DNA of 34,807 bases from Companilactobacillus versmoldensis DSM 14857 = KCTC 3814 (GCF_001434295.1 NZ_AZFA01000014.1:22700-57506), one strand, 5' to 3'. Shown: positions 25,877-34,751, counted from the first letter of the stretch. Notes: a model not told the origin generated them from the sequence alone. Program-made: numbers and translations.

Positions 25877-26410
25877 ATGAACAGAAGTAAAGAAAGTAGC
25901 ACGGCAATTAATGTCCATGAGCTGACATGGATGGCTTTATTGATCGCCTTGCAAATGGTTTTAACCAAGTTTTCAATTGGTAGCAATATGCTAAAGGTTG
26001 GTTTCAGTTTTATTGCGATTGCACTATTAGGTTATTATTTTGGACCTATTAAAGCAGCAATGGCAAATGTGATTGCAGATATAATCACTAATACAGTTTT
26101 CTCGACTGGTGGGACATTCTTCTTTGGTTTCACAGTTTCGGCAGCCGTAGCTGGTCTGATCTTTGGTTTTATGCTCCATCGTCGTAAAGTCACAGTTTTG
26201 AATGTGTTTTTAACGATATTAGTATTTACCGTGGTAGTTAACGTTTTAATGAATACGCTTTGGATATCAATGATGGCTAACTTACCATTCCATGTAATGC
26301 TCATGACGCGCTTGCCAAAAGAAGCGATTGCCTTGGTTTACCAAACTGGTATCCTCTTCATTATTTTGAAATGGATTAGCAAGTCACGATTCAACAGAAT
26401 AGGTCGTTAA
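25877..26410 (+). CDS. folT: Folate ECF transporter substrate-binding subunit FolT
   Basis: A 177-residue S component with about five or six membrane spans (starting HELTWMALLIALQMVLTKFS), followed by the conserved MLKVGFSFIAIALLGYYFGP and the ANVIADIITNTVFSTGGTFF segment typical of folate S units. It binds folate and docks on the shared EcfAA'T module encoded elsewhere. ATG 25877 is chosen over an in-frame GTG at 25850 because TTTAGGAGAT precedes it. The upstream THF riboswitch supports the substrate. A terminator overlaps the stop codon. Confidence 0.92.
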   Translation: MNRSKESSTAINVHELTWMALLIALQMVLTKFSIGSNMLKVGFSFIAIALLGYYFGPIKAAMANVIADIITNTVFSTGGTFFFGFTVSAAVAGLIFGFMLHRRKVTVLNVFLTILVFTVVVNVLMNTLWISMMANLPFHVMLMTRLPKEAIALVYQTGILFIILKWISKSRFNRIGR

Positions 26411-26425
26411 GGCCTATTTTTTTTT
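26398..26425 (+). terminator. Terminator overlapping the folT stop codon
   Basis: AATAGG (26398-26403) pairs with CCTATT (26413-26418) followed by T; the loop holds the folT stop codon. Confidence 0.8.
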
Positions 26426-26438
26426 GGTTCAATACTTG

Positions 26439-26447
26439 TGGTAGAAT
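26439..26447 (+). promoter_or_regulatory. Extended -10 promoter for tsaB-rimI-tsaD
   Basis: TGGTAGAAT, a TG-N-TAGAAT element 26 bases before the tsaB ATG. Confidence 0.45.
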
Positions 26448-26472
26448 ACCCTTATTAAGGAATGAGAAAATT

Positions 26473-27195
26473 ATGAAAATATTAGCTTTTGATTCATCAA
26501 ATAAGCCTTTAACAGTTGCTGTCGTTGAGGATGGTAAGATCTTGGCACAAATGGATTCAACCGAAGAAAAGACCCACAGTATCTCACTATTGCCAGATAT
26601 TCAAGAATCACTCAAAAAATCGGGTCTATCAGTCGACCAGATCGACCGGATTGCCGTCTCTGATGGCCCTGGTTCATATACTGGTGTTAGAATTGCGGTG
26701 ACAGTAGCGAAAACTTTGGCATTCACACTCGATAAACCATTAGTCGGTATTTCGAGTTTACGTTTATTAGCTGCTAATGGGGATGACGGTGATTTAGTAG
26801 TTCCCTTAGAAGACGCTAGAAACGACAATGCTTTTGCTGGAGCTTATATCAACAAGTCAAATGAGTCAGTAAACGTCATACCAGATCATCACATTGCGAT
26901 GGCTGACCTCTTAGATAATCTAGAGAATTATGATCAAGCCCAAATGGAATTTGTTAACGCTAGTCAACATCTGGCTGACTTGATCAAAGCAAGGTATCCC
27001 CAAGCAAAGATTTTGTTAACGAAGGACAGTTTGCCAAGTGCCGCAAAACTTGCTAATATTGCTGTCAATGAAACTCCCGTGCGCGATATCAACGCTTTTG
27101 TACCAACTTACCTCCGTTTGACGCAAGCTGAACATGATTGGATCAAAAAGGGACACAAGGAAGACGGTAATATTTCTTATGTGGAAGAAATTTAA
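26473..27195 (+). CDS. tsaB: tRNA threonylcarbamoyladenosine biosynthesis protein TsaB
   Basis: A 240-residue ASKHA-fold partner of TsaD that is needed for t6A37 in tRNAs reading ANN codons. It starts MKILAFDSSNKPLTVAVVED; the VSDGPGSYTGVRIAVTVAKT segment (about 64-83) is the dimer-interface signature. AAGGAATGAG precedes the ATG. The last 17 bases overlap rimI, and the tsaB-rimI-tsaD order is typical. Confidence 0.95.
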   Translation: MKILAFDSSNKPLTVAVVEDGKILAQMDSTEEKTHSISLLPDIQESLKKSGLSVDQIDRIAVSDGPGSYTGVRIAVTVAKTLAFTLDKPLVGISSLRLLAANGDDGDLVVPLEDARNDNAFAGAYINKSNESVNVIPDHHIAMADLLDNLENYDQAQMEFVNASQHLADLIKARYPQAKILLTKDSLPSAAKLANIAVNETPVRDINAFVPTYLRLTQAEHDWIKKGHKEDGNISYVEEI

Positions 27196-27715
27196 GCAGG
27201 CCGTATGGCCGCAAGATGAGCCAGAAAAATATCCGTTCGTGACTAAGCCTGTTGTGATCAACGAGCAAAATTTCATGTTACGGAAAGCTAGACCAGATGA
27301 TGCTGACGATTTTATGAAGATTCAAGAAGAGATTTACGGAACTCCCACGCCGTGGACGAGCGATGTAGTCGAAAGTGAGATTCATAATCGTAATGCACTC
27401 TATTTAGTTGTGGCCAAAAATGCTACAGTGATAGCTTTTATCGGCCTTTCAATGAATCTCGGAAAAGAGTCGCATATTACCAATTTGGCGATTTCACCGT
27501 CCTACCAGAAACTGGGAGTCGGGCATTTATTGCTCAACCAAATTTTTGATTACAGTCGACTTCACAGTTACAATCGACTGTCTCTAGAGGTGGACATTAC
27601 GAATCAGGAGGCTATCGACTTGTACGAAGCCTTTGGTTTTGAAACACGTTTGATCCATAAAAAATACTATTATAGAAACCACCACGATGCTTTAGAGATG
27701 GTGGTCAAGTTATGA
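27179..27715 (+). CDS. rimI: Ribosomal-protein-alanine N-acetyltransferase RimI
   Basis: A 178-residue GNAT protein. The motif-A loop [14 protein letters not shown] follows strand 4 ([10 protein letters not shown]) and [20 protein letters not shown] is the conserved C-terminal part. The likely role is acetylating the N-terminal Ala of ribosomal protein S18. It has an N-terminal extension of about 35 residues ([19 protein letters not shown]) common in lactobacilli. ATG 27179 lies inside the tsaB end; GGAAGA is the likely ribosome site. Confidence 0.9.
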   Translation: MWKKFKQAVWPQDEPEKYPFVTKPVVINEQNFMLRKARPDDADDFMKIQEEIYGTPTPWTSDVVESEIHNRNALYLVVAKNATVIAFIGLSMNLGKESHITNLAISPSYQKLGVGHLLLNQIFDYSRLHSYNRLSLEVDITNQEAIDLYEAFGFETRLIHKKYYYRNHHDALEMVVKL

Positions 27716-27725
27716 GGGAAATATT

Positions 27726-28739
27726 TTGAGTAATGATACATTGATTTTAGCTTTTGAAAGTAGCTGTGATGAGACCAGTGTGGCTGTGATCAAAAATGGT
27801 AAAGAGATCTTATCGAACATTATTGCCACACAGATCAAGAGTCACCAACGTTTCGGTGGAGTAGTTCCCGAAGTTGCTAGTCGTCACCATGTTGAAGAGA
27901 TCACTTTGTGTATTCAAATGGCGATGGATGAGGCAGAAGTTAGTTATGACGATTTGGATGCCGTAGCTGTGACCTATGGTCCCGGATTAGTCGGTTCATT
28001 ATTGATTGGTATCATGGCAGCGAAGACAGTGGCTTTTGCCCACAATTTGCCATTGATCAAATCGAATCACTTGGCTGGTCATATTTATTCAGCTAACTTC
28101 GTGACTGATTTACAATATCCATTTATGGCATTATTAGTTTCTGGTGGTCATACTGAATTGGTTTATGTTAAGGCACCAGGTGAATTTGAAACCCTTGGTG
28201 ATACTAGGGATGATGCTGTCGGTGAAGCATATGACAAGATTGGCCGAGTTTTAGGCATCAACTATCCAGCCGGAAAAGAAGTCGACCGTTTAGCTGGTAT
28301 TGGTAAGGATACTTTCAATTTCCCACGAGCAATGGTTCAAGAAGATAATTTGGACTTCAGTTTCAGTGGTTTGAAGAGTGCCTTTATCAATACTGTTCAC
28401 CATGCTGACCAAGTTCACCAAGAACTTTCCAAAGAGGATTTAGCAGCTAGTTTTCAAGGAGCAGTTTTAGATATTTTGGCTAACAAGACTTTCCGGGCAA
28501 TCAAGACTCATCCAGTCAAGCAATTGATTGTCGTCGGTGGAGTAGCAGCTAATCAAGGACTAAGAAAACGTTTAGCTGATGAAATTGCTAAACGCAATTC
28601 AGATATTGAGTTGATCTTCCCACCACTGAGATTATGTGGAGATAATGCCGCAATGATTGGAGCAATCGCTCAGATTCAATACGAAAAGCAAGATTTTGCT
28701 GATTTAACAGTCAACGCCGATCCAAGTTTAGATTTTTAA
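27726..28739 (+). CDS. tsaD: tRNA N6-adenosine threonylcarbamoyltransferase TsaD
   Basis: A 337-residue metalloenzyme that transfers the threonylcarbamoyl group to A37. It starts [16 protein letters not shown]; the metal-binding histidines are His115 and His119 in [19 protein letters not shown], the [20 protein letters not shown] segment and [11 protein letters not shown] complete the ASKHA/Kae1 signature. The start is TTG with GAGGG upstream. Length is normal. A strong terminator follows, then the CRISPR locus. Confidence 0.97.
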   Translation: MSNDTLILAFESSCDETSVAVIKNGKEILSNIIATQIKSHQRFGGVVPEVASRHHVEEITLCIQMAMDEAEVSYDDLDAVAVTYGPGLVGSLLIGIMAAKTVAFAHNLPLIKSNHLAGHIYSANFVTDLQYPFMALLVSGGHTELVYVKAPGEFETLGDTRDDAVGEAYDKIGRVLGINYPAGKEVDRLAGIGKDTFNFPRAMVQEDNLDFSFSGLKSAFINTVHHADQVHQELSKEDLAASFQGAVLDILANKTFRAIKTHPVKQLIVVGGVAANQGLRKRLADEIAKRNSDIELIFPPLRLCGDNAAMIGAIAQIQYEKQDFADLTVNADPSLDF

Positions 28740-28745
28740 TATTAT

Positions 28746-28782
28746 AAAACGAGTAGATTAATTAAAATCTACTCGTTTTTTT
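28746..28782 (+). terminator. Terminator after tsaD
   Basis: AAAACGAGTAGATT pairs perfectly with AATCTACTCGTTTT across a six-base loop; T-rich on both ends. Confidence 0.93.
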
Positions 28783-28818
28783 GTGGCTTCGTTTTCCTAC
28801 TGTGGCGGTATTTATAGC

Positions 28819-28824
28819 TATGAT
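28819..28824 (+). promoter_or_regulatory. Candidate -10 element for cas9
   Basis: TATGAT lies 36 bases before the cas9 ATG; GAGGAGA (28848-28854) is a good ribosome site. No clear -35 is seen. Confidence 0.35.
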
Positions 28825-28859
28825 AAACTGAAAAAAATACCCTTTTTGAGGAGACCAAA

Positions 28860-31800
28860 ATGAATCAAAAAATTAGTCTAGGTTTAAATATCGGTGTTTC
28901 ATCAGTCGGTTTTAGTGTAATTGATTATGAAGCTGGAAAGATTTTGGAATTAGGTTCACGCCTGTTTAATGGCAAGATTGCTGAAGAAAATGTCGTTCGT
29001 CGCGACATGCGTGGCAGTCGGTGATTGACGGGTCGAAAGAAACAACGCCGCCAGGATACGATCAAACTTTTTCACAAGTATAATTTATTAGGAGAAGCTG
29101 ATTTAAAACAATATAGTGAAATCCTTGATAGCAATCAAAATCCTTATCAAATCAGAGTTAAAGGCTTGAGTGAAAAGCTTTCAGCAGAAGAGTTAGTAAT
29201 TGCGTTATTTTATATTGTTAAGAAACGTGGTATCAGTTATGATCTTCAAGATGCTGAAATAGAAGATGATGATTCAGGTTCTGACTATGGGAATGCCTTG
29301 AGAATCAATACTTTGCAGTTGAAGAAAATGTTCCCAGCTGAGATTCAGTTAGAACGCCTAGAGCGTTTGAAAGCCGTCCGAGGTCAGATCACGATTGAAG
29401 ATGAAGAAAGCCGGACGGTCCTATTGAACGTTTTCCCAACTAAAGAGTACGTCAAAGAAGCCAAGAAAATAATCGAACAGCAAAGTCAGTTCTATCCTGA
29501 GGTCCTAACCGATGATTTTGTTGATTCTTATTTGTCGATTCTCCAAAGAAAACGTGATTATTTCGTTGGACCTGGAAGTGAGAAGTCACGCACTGATTAT
29601 GGTATTTATAAAAAAGATGGCCGAACACTGGATAACTTATTTGAAGAATTGATTGGTAAATGTTCTGTCTATGAAGAAGAGCTACGTGCGTCAGGTGCTT
29701 CTTATACAGCACAATATTTTAATCTTTTGAATGACTTGAACAATTTGCGGATCTCAACCCGGGAAGACCAGAGGTTAACGACTGAAGATAAAGCAAAAAT
29801 TATTGAAGAAATCCTTGATCCTGAAAAGAAATCAATTCAGATGATGAGAATCATTAAAAAAGTAGCTGATTGTACAGATGATGAGATCAAAGGATTCCGG
29901 ATTGATGATAAAGGCAAACCAGACTTGCACTCAATGGCAGTCTATCGAAAGTTCCGTCGCAGTATGATCGATGCAGGTATTGATTTCAGTAAATTGACTC
30001 ATGAATTTATTGATGATCTTAGTTTTACTATGACCTTAAATACTGAGAATGATGAGATCAGAAAACAATTGCTCAAGAAAAGTCAGAATTATGACTTTTT
30101 AACTGAAGAATTGATCCAAGCTATCATCGACAACAAGACTAGTATGGATATCAAATCAAACAACAAGTGGCATCGCTTCTCTCTAAAATTGATGAACCAA
30201 CTGATCCCTGATATGACCAATCGTTCGATTGAACAAATGACCTTGATCAACGAATTGGGACTTCGTAAAAAAGACGACAATGAATTGTTGAACACTAAAT
30301 TTATCCCTTATCGCCAAATCGCTAAAGAAATTTTTAGTCCCGTAGCTTCTAAGTCAGTCAGGGAAGCTTTAAAAATCGTCAATGCTGTCTTAAAGAAGTA
30401 TGGGCACATTGATTATTTAGTAGTTGAGATGCCGCGAGATAAAAACGAAGATGAAGCCAAGAAAAAAATCGAACAATTTCAAAAGGAAAATCGGACTCAA
30501 AAAGATAAAGCACTTGAATCTTTTACCCGTTCAGTTGGTAGTAAAAAGACTGTTGAAGATGCTTTGGCGAGATACAGTGGGAAGTTGTACTTCAAAATTC
30601 ATTTATGGTATCAACAAGATGGTATCGATCTATACAATGGTTAGGCCATTTCAGCAGCTGATTTGATTTACAATCCTAATAAATTTGAAATCGATCACAT
30701 TATTCCACAATCGATTTCTTTCGACGATAGTATTAATAACAAAACGCTTTGTTATGCTTCAATGAACCAAGTGAAAGGTCAAAAGACACCTTATCAGTTC
30801 ATGAATGAAGAACATGGCCAGGGATTCCCAGCGTTGAAAGCCATGGTCAAGAAAAATCCTAAATTAAAACATAAGATCAATAATTACTTATTCGATGAAA
30901 ATGTCGAAGATATCGAAACTAGGAAGAGATTCATCTCCCGTAACTTAGTCGATACTAGGTATGCCTCACGAGTAGTCTTAAATAGTTTGCAAGACTTTTT
31001 TAAGAATCAAGGAAGTGATACTAAAGTTACCGTTATTCGCGGTAAGTTTACTTCGAACATGAGAAAGCATTGGCATCTGAATAAGACCCGTGACACCTTT
31101 CATCACCATGCGATTGATGCCTCAGTAATTGCTGTCACACCATTCTTACGGATCTGGAAAAAAGGCGTGACGATTTTCCCAAGAAAAATCGAAGAGACAG
31201 CCATCGATATCGAAACCGGCGAGATCTTAGAAGAGAAAGACTTTAAAAAAGATTTATATGATCAGCCGTATGCCGGATTTGTAGCTGAATTAGACAATGC
31301 TGAAGACCGCATCAAGTTCTCACACCAAGTCGATAAAAAGGTTAATCGAAAAGTAAGTAATGCTACGATTTATTCAACTAGACAGGGACAACTAGCTAAG
31401 GATAAAACTGATTTTGAGTATGTCGTGGGTAAAATTAAAAATATCTATGATGCAGTTGAGTATGCCAAATTCAAGAAAATCTTTGATAAAGATAAAACAA
31501 AATTTTTATTGTATCGAGTTGATCCTAAGAGCTTTGCTAAATTAGAAAAGATTATGGAAACATATCCTGATAAAGTTGAAATAACAGATCGTAGTGACAA
31601 GGTAAAAAAAGTTTCCGCATCGCCATTTGAACTTTATCGAAAGGATAATGGCTTGGTTACTAAATATTCTCCAAAAGATAAAGGTCCAGTGATTAAGAAA
31701 CTTAAATATCTCGACAAAAAGATTGGATCACATATCGATATCACACCAGAGACCGCCAAAAATAAACACGTTATTTTGCAATCATTGAAACCATGGCGAA

Positions 31801-32252
31801 CGGATGTCTACTTTAATCATGAATCTGGTAAATATGAAATTATGGGATTGAAGTATTCCGATTTAAAGTTCAATTCTCATGAGGGTTATGGTATTAAGAA
31901 AGATATTTACAATCAAATCAAAGATAGAGAAGGAGTTTCCAATACATCGGAATTTATGTTCACTCTGTATCAAAAAGACCGGGTAAAAGTAAAGCGTCAA
32001 GACTCAAAAGAAAACGTTGAAATGCTTTTTTGGTCCAGATCTACTAATCAAAAAGGGTATGCTGAGTTAAAACCGATTTTTAAATCTTTTAACGAAGATG
32101 GAGAATATCCAATTTATGGCGCAGCAAAAAAACAAATTCTGAAATCTTTAGTTCCTCAAAATTGTAAAATAATGAAGGTTAATACCGATATATTAGGTAA
32201 TCCATTCTATTTAGAAAAAGAAGGAGATTTTCCAAAAGATTTGCTTGACTAA
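28860..32252 (+). pseudogene. cas9: Type II-A Cas9 with two in-frame stop codons and a RuvC-I Asp-to-Asn change
   Basis: Read through, the frame is 1130 codons, the size of the compact S. thermophilus CRISPR1 Cas9 (1121 residues), which it resembles over its full length (recalled). TGA at 29022-29024 replaces codon 55, an Arg in the bridge helix (GSR*LTGRKKQ). TAG at 30642-30644 replaces codon 595, a Lys in the relative, just before HNH (DLYNG*AIS). There is no frameshift. RuvC-I reads LGLNIGVSSVG, so the catalytic Asp is Asn10. Other active-site residues persist: RuvC-II Glu523 (LVVEMPRD), HNH Asp612/His613 and Asn636, RuvC-III His750 and Asp753. As it stands no full protein should be made. 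A normal ATG and Shine-Dalgarno site are present, so decay is recent or the pieces are used in some way. Confidence 0.93.
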
Positions 32253-32272
32253 ACTAATAGATATGATAAGAT
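32245..32272 (+). promoter_or_regulatory. Candidate tracrRNA promoter, overlapping the cas9 stop
   Basis: TTGACT (32245-32250) and TAAGAT (32267-32272) with a 16-base spacer. Transcription would start near 32280. Confidence 0.5.
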
Positions 32273-32279
32273 ATATCCT

Positions 32280-32403
32280 GTAAGGGACACCTTATATGTT
32301 TGAACGTTCATTCGCAAAGTTTTATCATTACCAATTCTTTAAGGATCTACAGAAATAAGGATTTATTCCGAATTTACCGCCTACTTGATAGGCGGTTTTT
32401 TTT
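32280..32403 (+). ncRNA. tracrRNA
   Basis: The anti-repeat runs 32319-32356. GTTTT (32319-32323) pairs with repeat bases 32-36, CATTACCAATTCTTTAAGG (32326-32344) with repeat bases 11-29, and TACAGAAAT (32348-32356) with bases 1-9 (G-U at two positions). That is 33 of 36 repeat bases, with a 1/3-base bulge as in active guides. A nexus-type element follows (AAGGATTTATTCCGAAT, matching the S. thermophilus AAGGCTTCATGCCGAAAT), then the terminator CCGCCTA-CTTGA-TAGGCGG (32377-32395) and eight T. The start is estimated; the 3' end is firm. It lies between cas9 and cas1 on the same strand. Confidence 0.93.
32377..32403 (+). terminator. tracrRNA terminator
   Basis: CCGCCTA-CTTGA-TAGGCGG followed by eight T. 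It also stands between cas9 and cas1-cas2-csn2. Confidence 0.95.
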
Positions 32404-32428
32404 CACCCAAAATCAGGAGGAAAGTTAT

Positions 32429-33337
32429 ATGGCGTGGCGAATGGTCCATGTTAAGGAAGGCGACTATTTGCGTCTTAGATTGGACAATATTGAGATACGC
32501 AAATTAGATAAGAAAGTGTATATTCCACTGGCAGGTATCTCTGTGATAGTTTTGGAGGGTAATCGGACTTCTATTACAACTAAATTAATGTCACGAATGA
32601 GTCAATACAATATTGCCCTAGTTATTAGTGATGATAGTTATTTACCAGTTGGGATGTACTTACCCTATGGTCAATATCATCATAATGCCAAGCGAGTTAT
32701 CAATCAGGCTAATTGGTCTGATGAGCAAAAGGGAAAAGGCTGGAAAGAGATAATTGGCCAAAAGATGAATAATCAAGTCAAATTTGCAGAATTTACTGGT
32801 GTCGAACAACCTAGAATCGATTTGATGAATGATTTATTACGGGGTCTAGAAAATGGTGACAAAACTAATCGAGAAGGTCATTTAGCAAAAGTTTATTTTG
32901 ATTCACTATACGGCAATTCGTTTACCAGAAAAGATGAAGTGTTCATTAATGCAGCAATGAATTTTGGATATGCAATTTTAAGATCGTGCATGGCGCGAAC
33001 AGTAGTTGGCAACGGATTGATTACCATGTTGGGTATTTTTCATAAGAACGAATTCAATAGTTTTAACTTAGCTGACGATTTGATGGAACCATATCGTCCT
33101 TTAATGGATTATTGGATTAATCAAAAAATTAAAGCAGAAAAAGATTTCTTGAGTTATGAATCAAGGCTAAAAATTATCGAATTTATGCAGGAGAAAATTG
33201 TCATTGATGGTAAGAAGATGTCAATTGAAAATTCAATGCAAGAATTAGTCAGCAGTTTTATAGCTTATATGGAAAGCAATTTAGAAGGATCTGTTATTCA
33301 GATTGAATTAAAAAATTTAGTAGGTATAGAAAGTTGA
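32429..33337 (+). CDS. cas1: CRISPR integrase Cas1 (type II-A)
   Basis: A 302-residue integrase for new spacers, working as a complex with Cas2. Metal-binding residues Glu149 (NREGHL), His205 (GIFHKN) and Glu220 (DDLMEPY) are all present and correctly spaced. I choose ATG 32429 because AGGAGG (32415-32420) sits eight bases upstream; a longer frame reaching back into the tracrRNA is not a start. The gene is intact and overlaps cas2 by four bases. Confidence 0.96.
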   Translation: MAWRMVHVKEGDYLRLRLDNIEIRKLDKKVYIPLAGISVIVLEGNRTSITTKLMSRMSQYNIALVISDDSYLPVGMYLPYGQYHHNAKRVINQANWSDEQKGKGWKEIIGQKMNNQVKFAEFTGVEQPRIDLMNDLLRGLENGDKTNREGHLAKVYFDSLYGNSFTRKDEVFINAAMNFGYAILRSCMARTVVGNGLITMLGIFHKNEFNSFNLADDLMEPYRPLMDYWINQKIKAEKDFLSYESRLKIIEFMQEKIVIDGKKMSIENSMQELVSSFIAYMESNLEGSVIQIELKNLVGIES

Positions 33338-33657
33338 AATATCAAAATATGAGAATGCTCTGTATGTTTGATTTACCAGTAGATACTTTGGTTGAACGGC
33401 GCCAATATCGAATTTTACGAAAACAATTGATCAAAAACGGTTTTGTAATGCTTCAGTATTCCGTTTATTATCGATCAGTACCAAATCGTTCGGCAGCAAA
33501 AAAATTTGAAACAGCTATCAGACAATTTTTGCCTAATCATGGTGAAGTGCGATTGATTTCTGTCAGTGAAAAACAATTTGATGATATGAAAATTCTAGTC
33601 GGAAATAAATCTCATCAAGAAACTTTGGTCGGTAGTAAAGAAATGGTGATCATATGA
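33334..33657 (+). CDS. cas2: CRISPR-associated Cas2
   Basis: A 107-residue ferredoxin-fold partner of Cas1. MRMLCMFDLPVDTLVERRQY and KNGFVMLQYSVYYRSVPNRS are typical; the family Asp is in FDLP. The TTG at 33334 overlaps the cas1 TGA (TTGA) and gives MKYQNMRMLCMFDLP, which aligns with the start of the S. thermophilus CRISPR1 Cas2, so I prefer it to ATG 33349. The gene is intact. Confidence 0.95.
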   Translation: MKYQNMRMLCMFDLPVDTLVERRQYRILRKQLIKNGFVMLQYSVYYRSVPNRSAAKKFETAIRQFLPNHGEVRLISVSEKQFDDMKILVGNKSHQETLVGSKEMVII

Positions 33658-34676
33658 GATTGAAAATAGAAATTGATGACCAAAGTTTCTTTGAGTTAGA
33701 TTTTGGAGATATCGTTTATATTTCTGGGTATAACCATCAAAATATGTGGAAGATATACCGCAGTTTATATTATTACTTTAATAAAAGTCCGATGTTGTCG
33801 ACAAACATATACGGTGACGACAATATTGAAATAAGTTTGGACGATGTCAGTCCATCTACAAAAAATACTCAAACTTATTTTATTTCCAATCGTGACTCGA
33901 TCTATCAACAAATGATTTATAAGAAGGGTAACTTATTATTTGAAAATCTAAATACTTTAAATGACAGTTTTGAGATCACCCGTATTCTAGAAGAGCTTAA
34001 CGATACTAATACGAAATTATCACTGCTAGTACAAGAACATATAAATAACTATGCAAATAATTTAATAATTGATTTTGAGGATGTAACTTACTTTGATGTT
34101 TTAAAATACTTTTTAAAAGTTAGTTATGAGGATAGTAATCGGACTTTTCCCTTAGAATTTATGGAAACGGAATCGTTAGTCGATGAATTATTAAATTTGA
34201 TTGAATCAAGTTTAAAGAAGGCTAACAACGACACTTGGATCGTATTGTATAATCTAGATTCGTTTGTTTCCAGATCTGCTAAGAAGACAATTTTGAATAA
34301 ACTGAAAGAATTTACCGATCGATTTGAATTGAAGGTCATTTACTTGGGCAATTCATTAACTGATTGTTCAATAACTTCAGCTGAAACGGAAAAGATAGTT
34401 GTTGCGGCTGATGAATTTCATCAGCTGTTACCAATTGAAAATCTATCAAAGTCAATCAAAATGAGATATCCCAATGATTTTCCACATTCAACGGAACAAC
34501 TAGTACAATCTTTGATCCAAGTAATTCCTTATGTTGGTAATAAAGAAAATGTTTCTTTAAATCCTCGGGATTTGGTATTATTAAAAATAGTAAATGACAT
34601 TTTAGGATACGAGACGTCGCTAGACTATAGTGATCAAATACTAAACAGTGCAGAAACCAAATTCCTATTAGATTAG
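33654..34676 (+). CDS. csn2: Csn2, long form (type II-A adaptation protein)
   Basis: A 340-residue Csn2, longer than the roughly 220-residue S. pyogenes form and like the CRISPR1-type long Csn2. The start MRLKIEIDDQSFFELDFGDI is followed by a central helical region (NDTNTKLSLLVQEHINNYAN) and a C-terminal P-loop-like fold remnant (TWIVLYNLDSFVS). It forms ring-shaped tetramers that bind DNA ends during spacer capture. The ATG overlaps the cas2 TGA (ATGA). It ends only 19 bases before the repeat, so the array leader must reach into it. Confidence 0.93.
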   Translation: MRLKIEIDDQSFFELDFGDIVYISGYNHQNMWKIYRSLYYYFNKSPMLSTNIYGDDNIEISLDDVSPSTKNTQTYFISNRDSIYQQMIYKKGNLLFENLNTLNDSFEITRILEELNDTNTKLSLLVQEHINNYANNLIIDFEDVTYFDVLKYFLKVSYEDSNRTFPLEFMETESLVDELLNLIESSLKKANNDTWIVLYNLDSFVSRSAKKTILNKLKEFTDRFELKVIYLGNSLTDCSITSAETEKIVVAADEFHQLLPIENLSKSIKMRYPNDFPHSTEQLVQSLIQVIPYVGNKENVSLNPRDLVLLKIVNDILGYETSLDYSDQILNSAETKFLLD

Positions 34677-34688
34677 GATTTATATTTT

Positions 34689-34695
34689 ATTTGAG
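34689..34695 (+). promoter_or_regulatory. Leader-anchoring sequence of the CRISPR array
   Basis: ATTTGAG abuts the repeat. The same heptamer ends the leaders of S. thermophilus and S. pyogenes type II-A arrays and directs spacer insertion next to it. Confidence 0.85.
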
Positions 34696-34731
34696 GTTTT
34701 TGTACCCTTAAAGAATTGGTAATGCCAAAAC
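34696..34731 (+). CRISPR. Single CRISPR repeat, no spacers
   Basis: The 36-nt unit starts GTTTTTGTACCC and ends GCCAAAAC. It shares GTTTTTGTAC with the S. thermophilus CRISPR1 repeat, is complementary to the tracrRNA anti-repeat and directly follows ATTTGAG. A 30-nt spacer would put a second repeat near 34762; the sequence there is a terminator stem. So this is a one-repeat array. Confidence 0.88.
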
Positions 34732-34751
34732 AACAACTGATCCGAAAATAA

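Noticed and set aside
29452-29712. Minus-strand frame inside cas9, and similar frames in other genes
   Set aside because: No ribosome site or recognisable protein pattern; they are shadows of the plus-strand genes.
28860-32252. Alternative genetic code or suppressed stops explaining cas9
   Set aside because: No other gene in the window contains internal TGA or TAG where sense codons are expected, and many genes end with them.
32245-32328. tracr-L-type autoregulation of the cas9 promoter by sequence upstream of the anti-repeat
   Set aside because: I compared 32280-32318 and its complement with 28783-28859 and found no 11-base match.
32300-32328. Second promoter (TTGAAC-N17-TATCAT) for a short tracrRNA
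   Set aside because: Spacing is good, but its start near 32335 would cut off most of the anti-repeat, so the RNA could not pair well.
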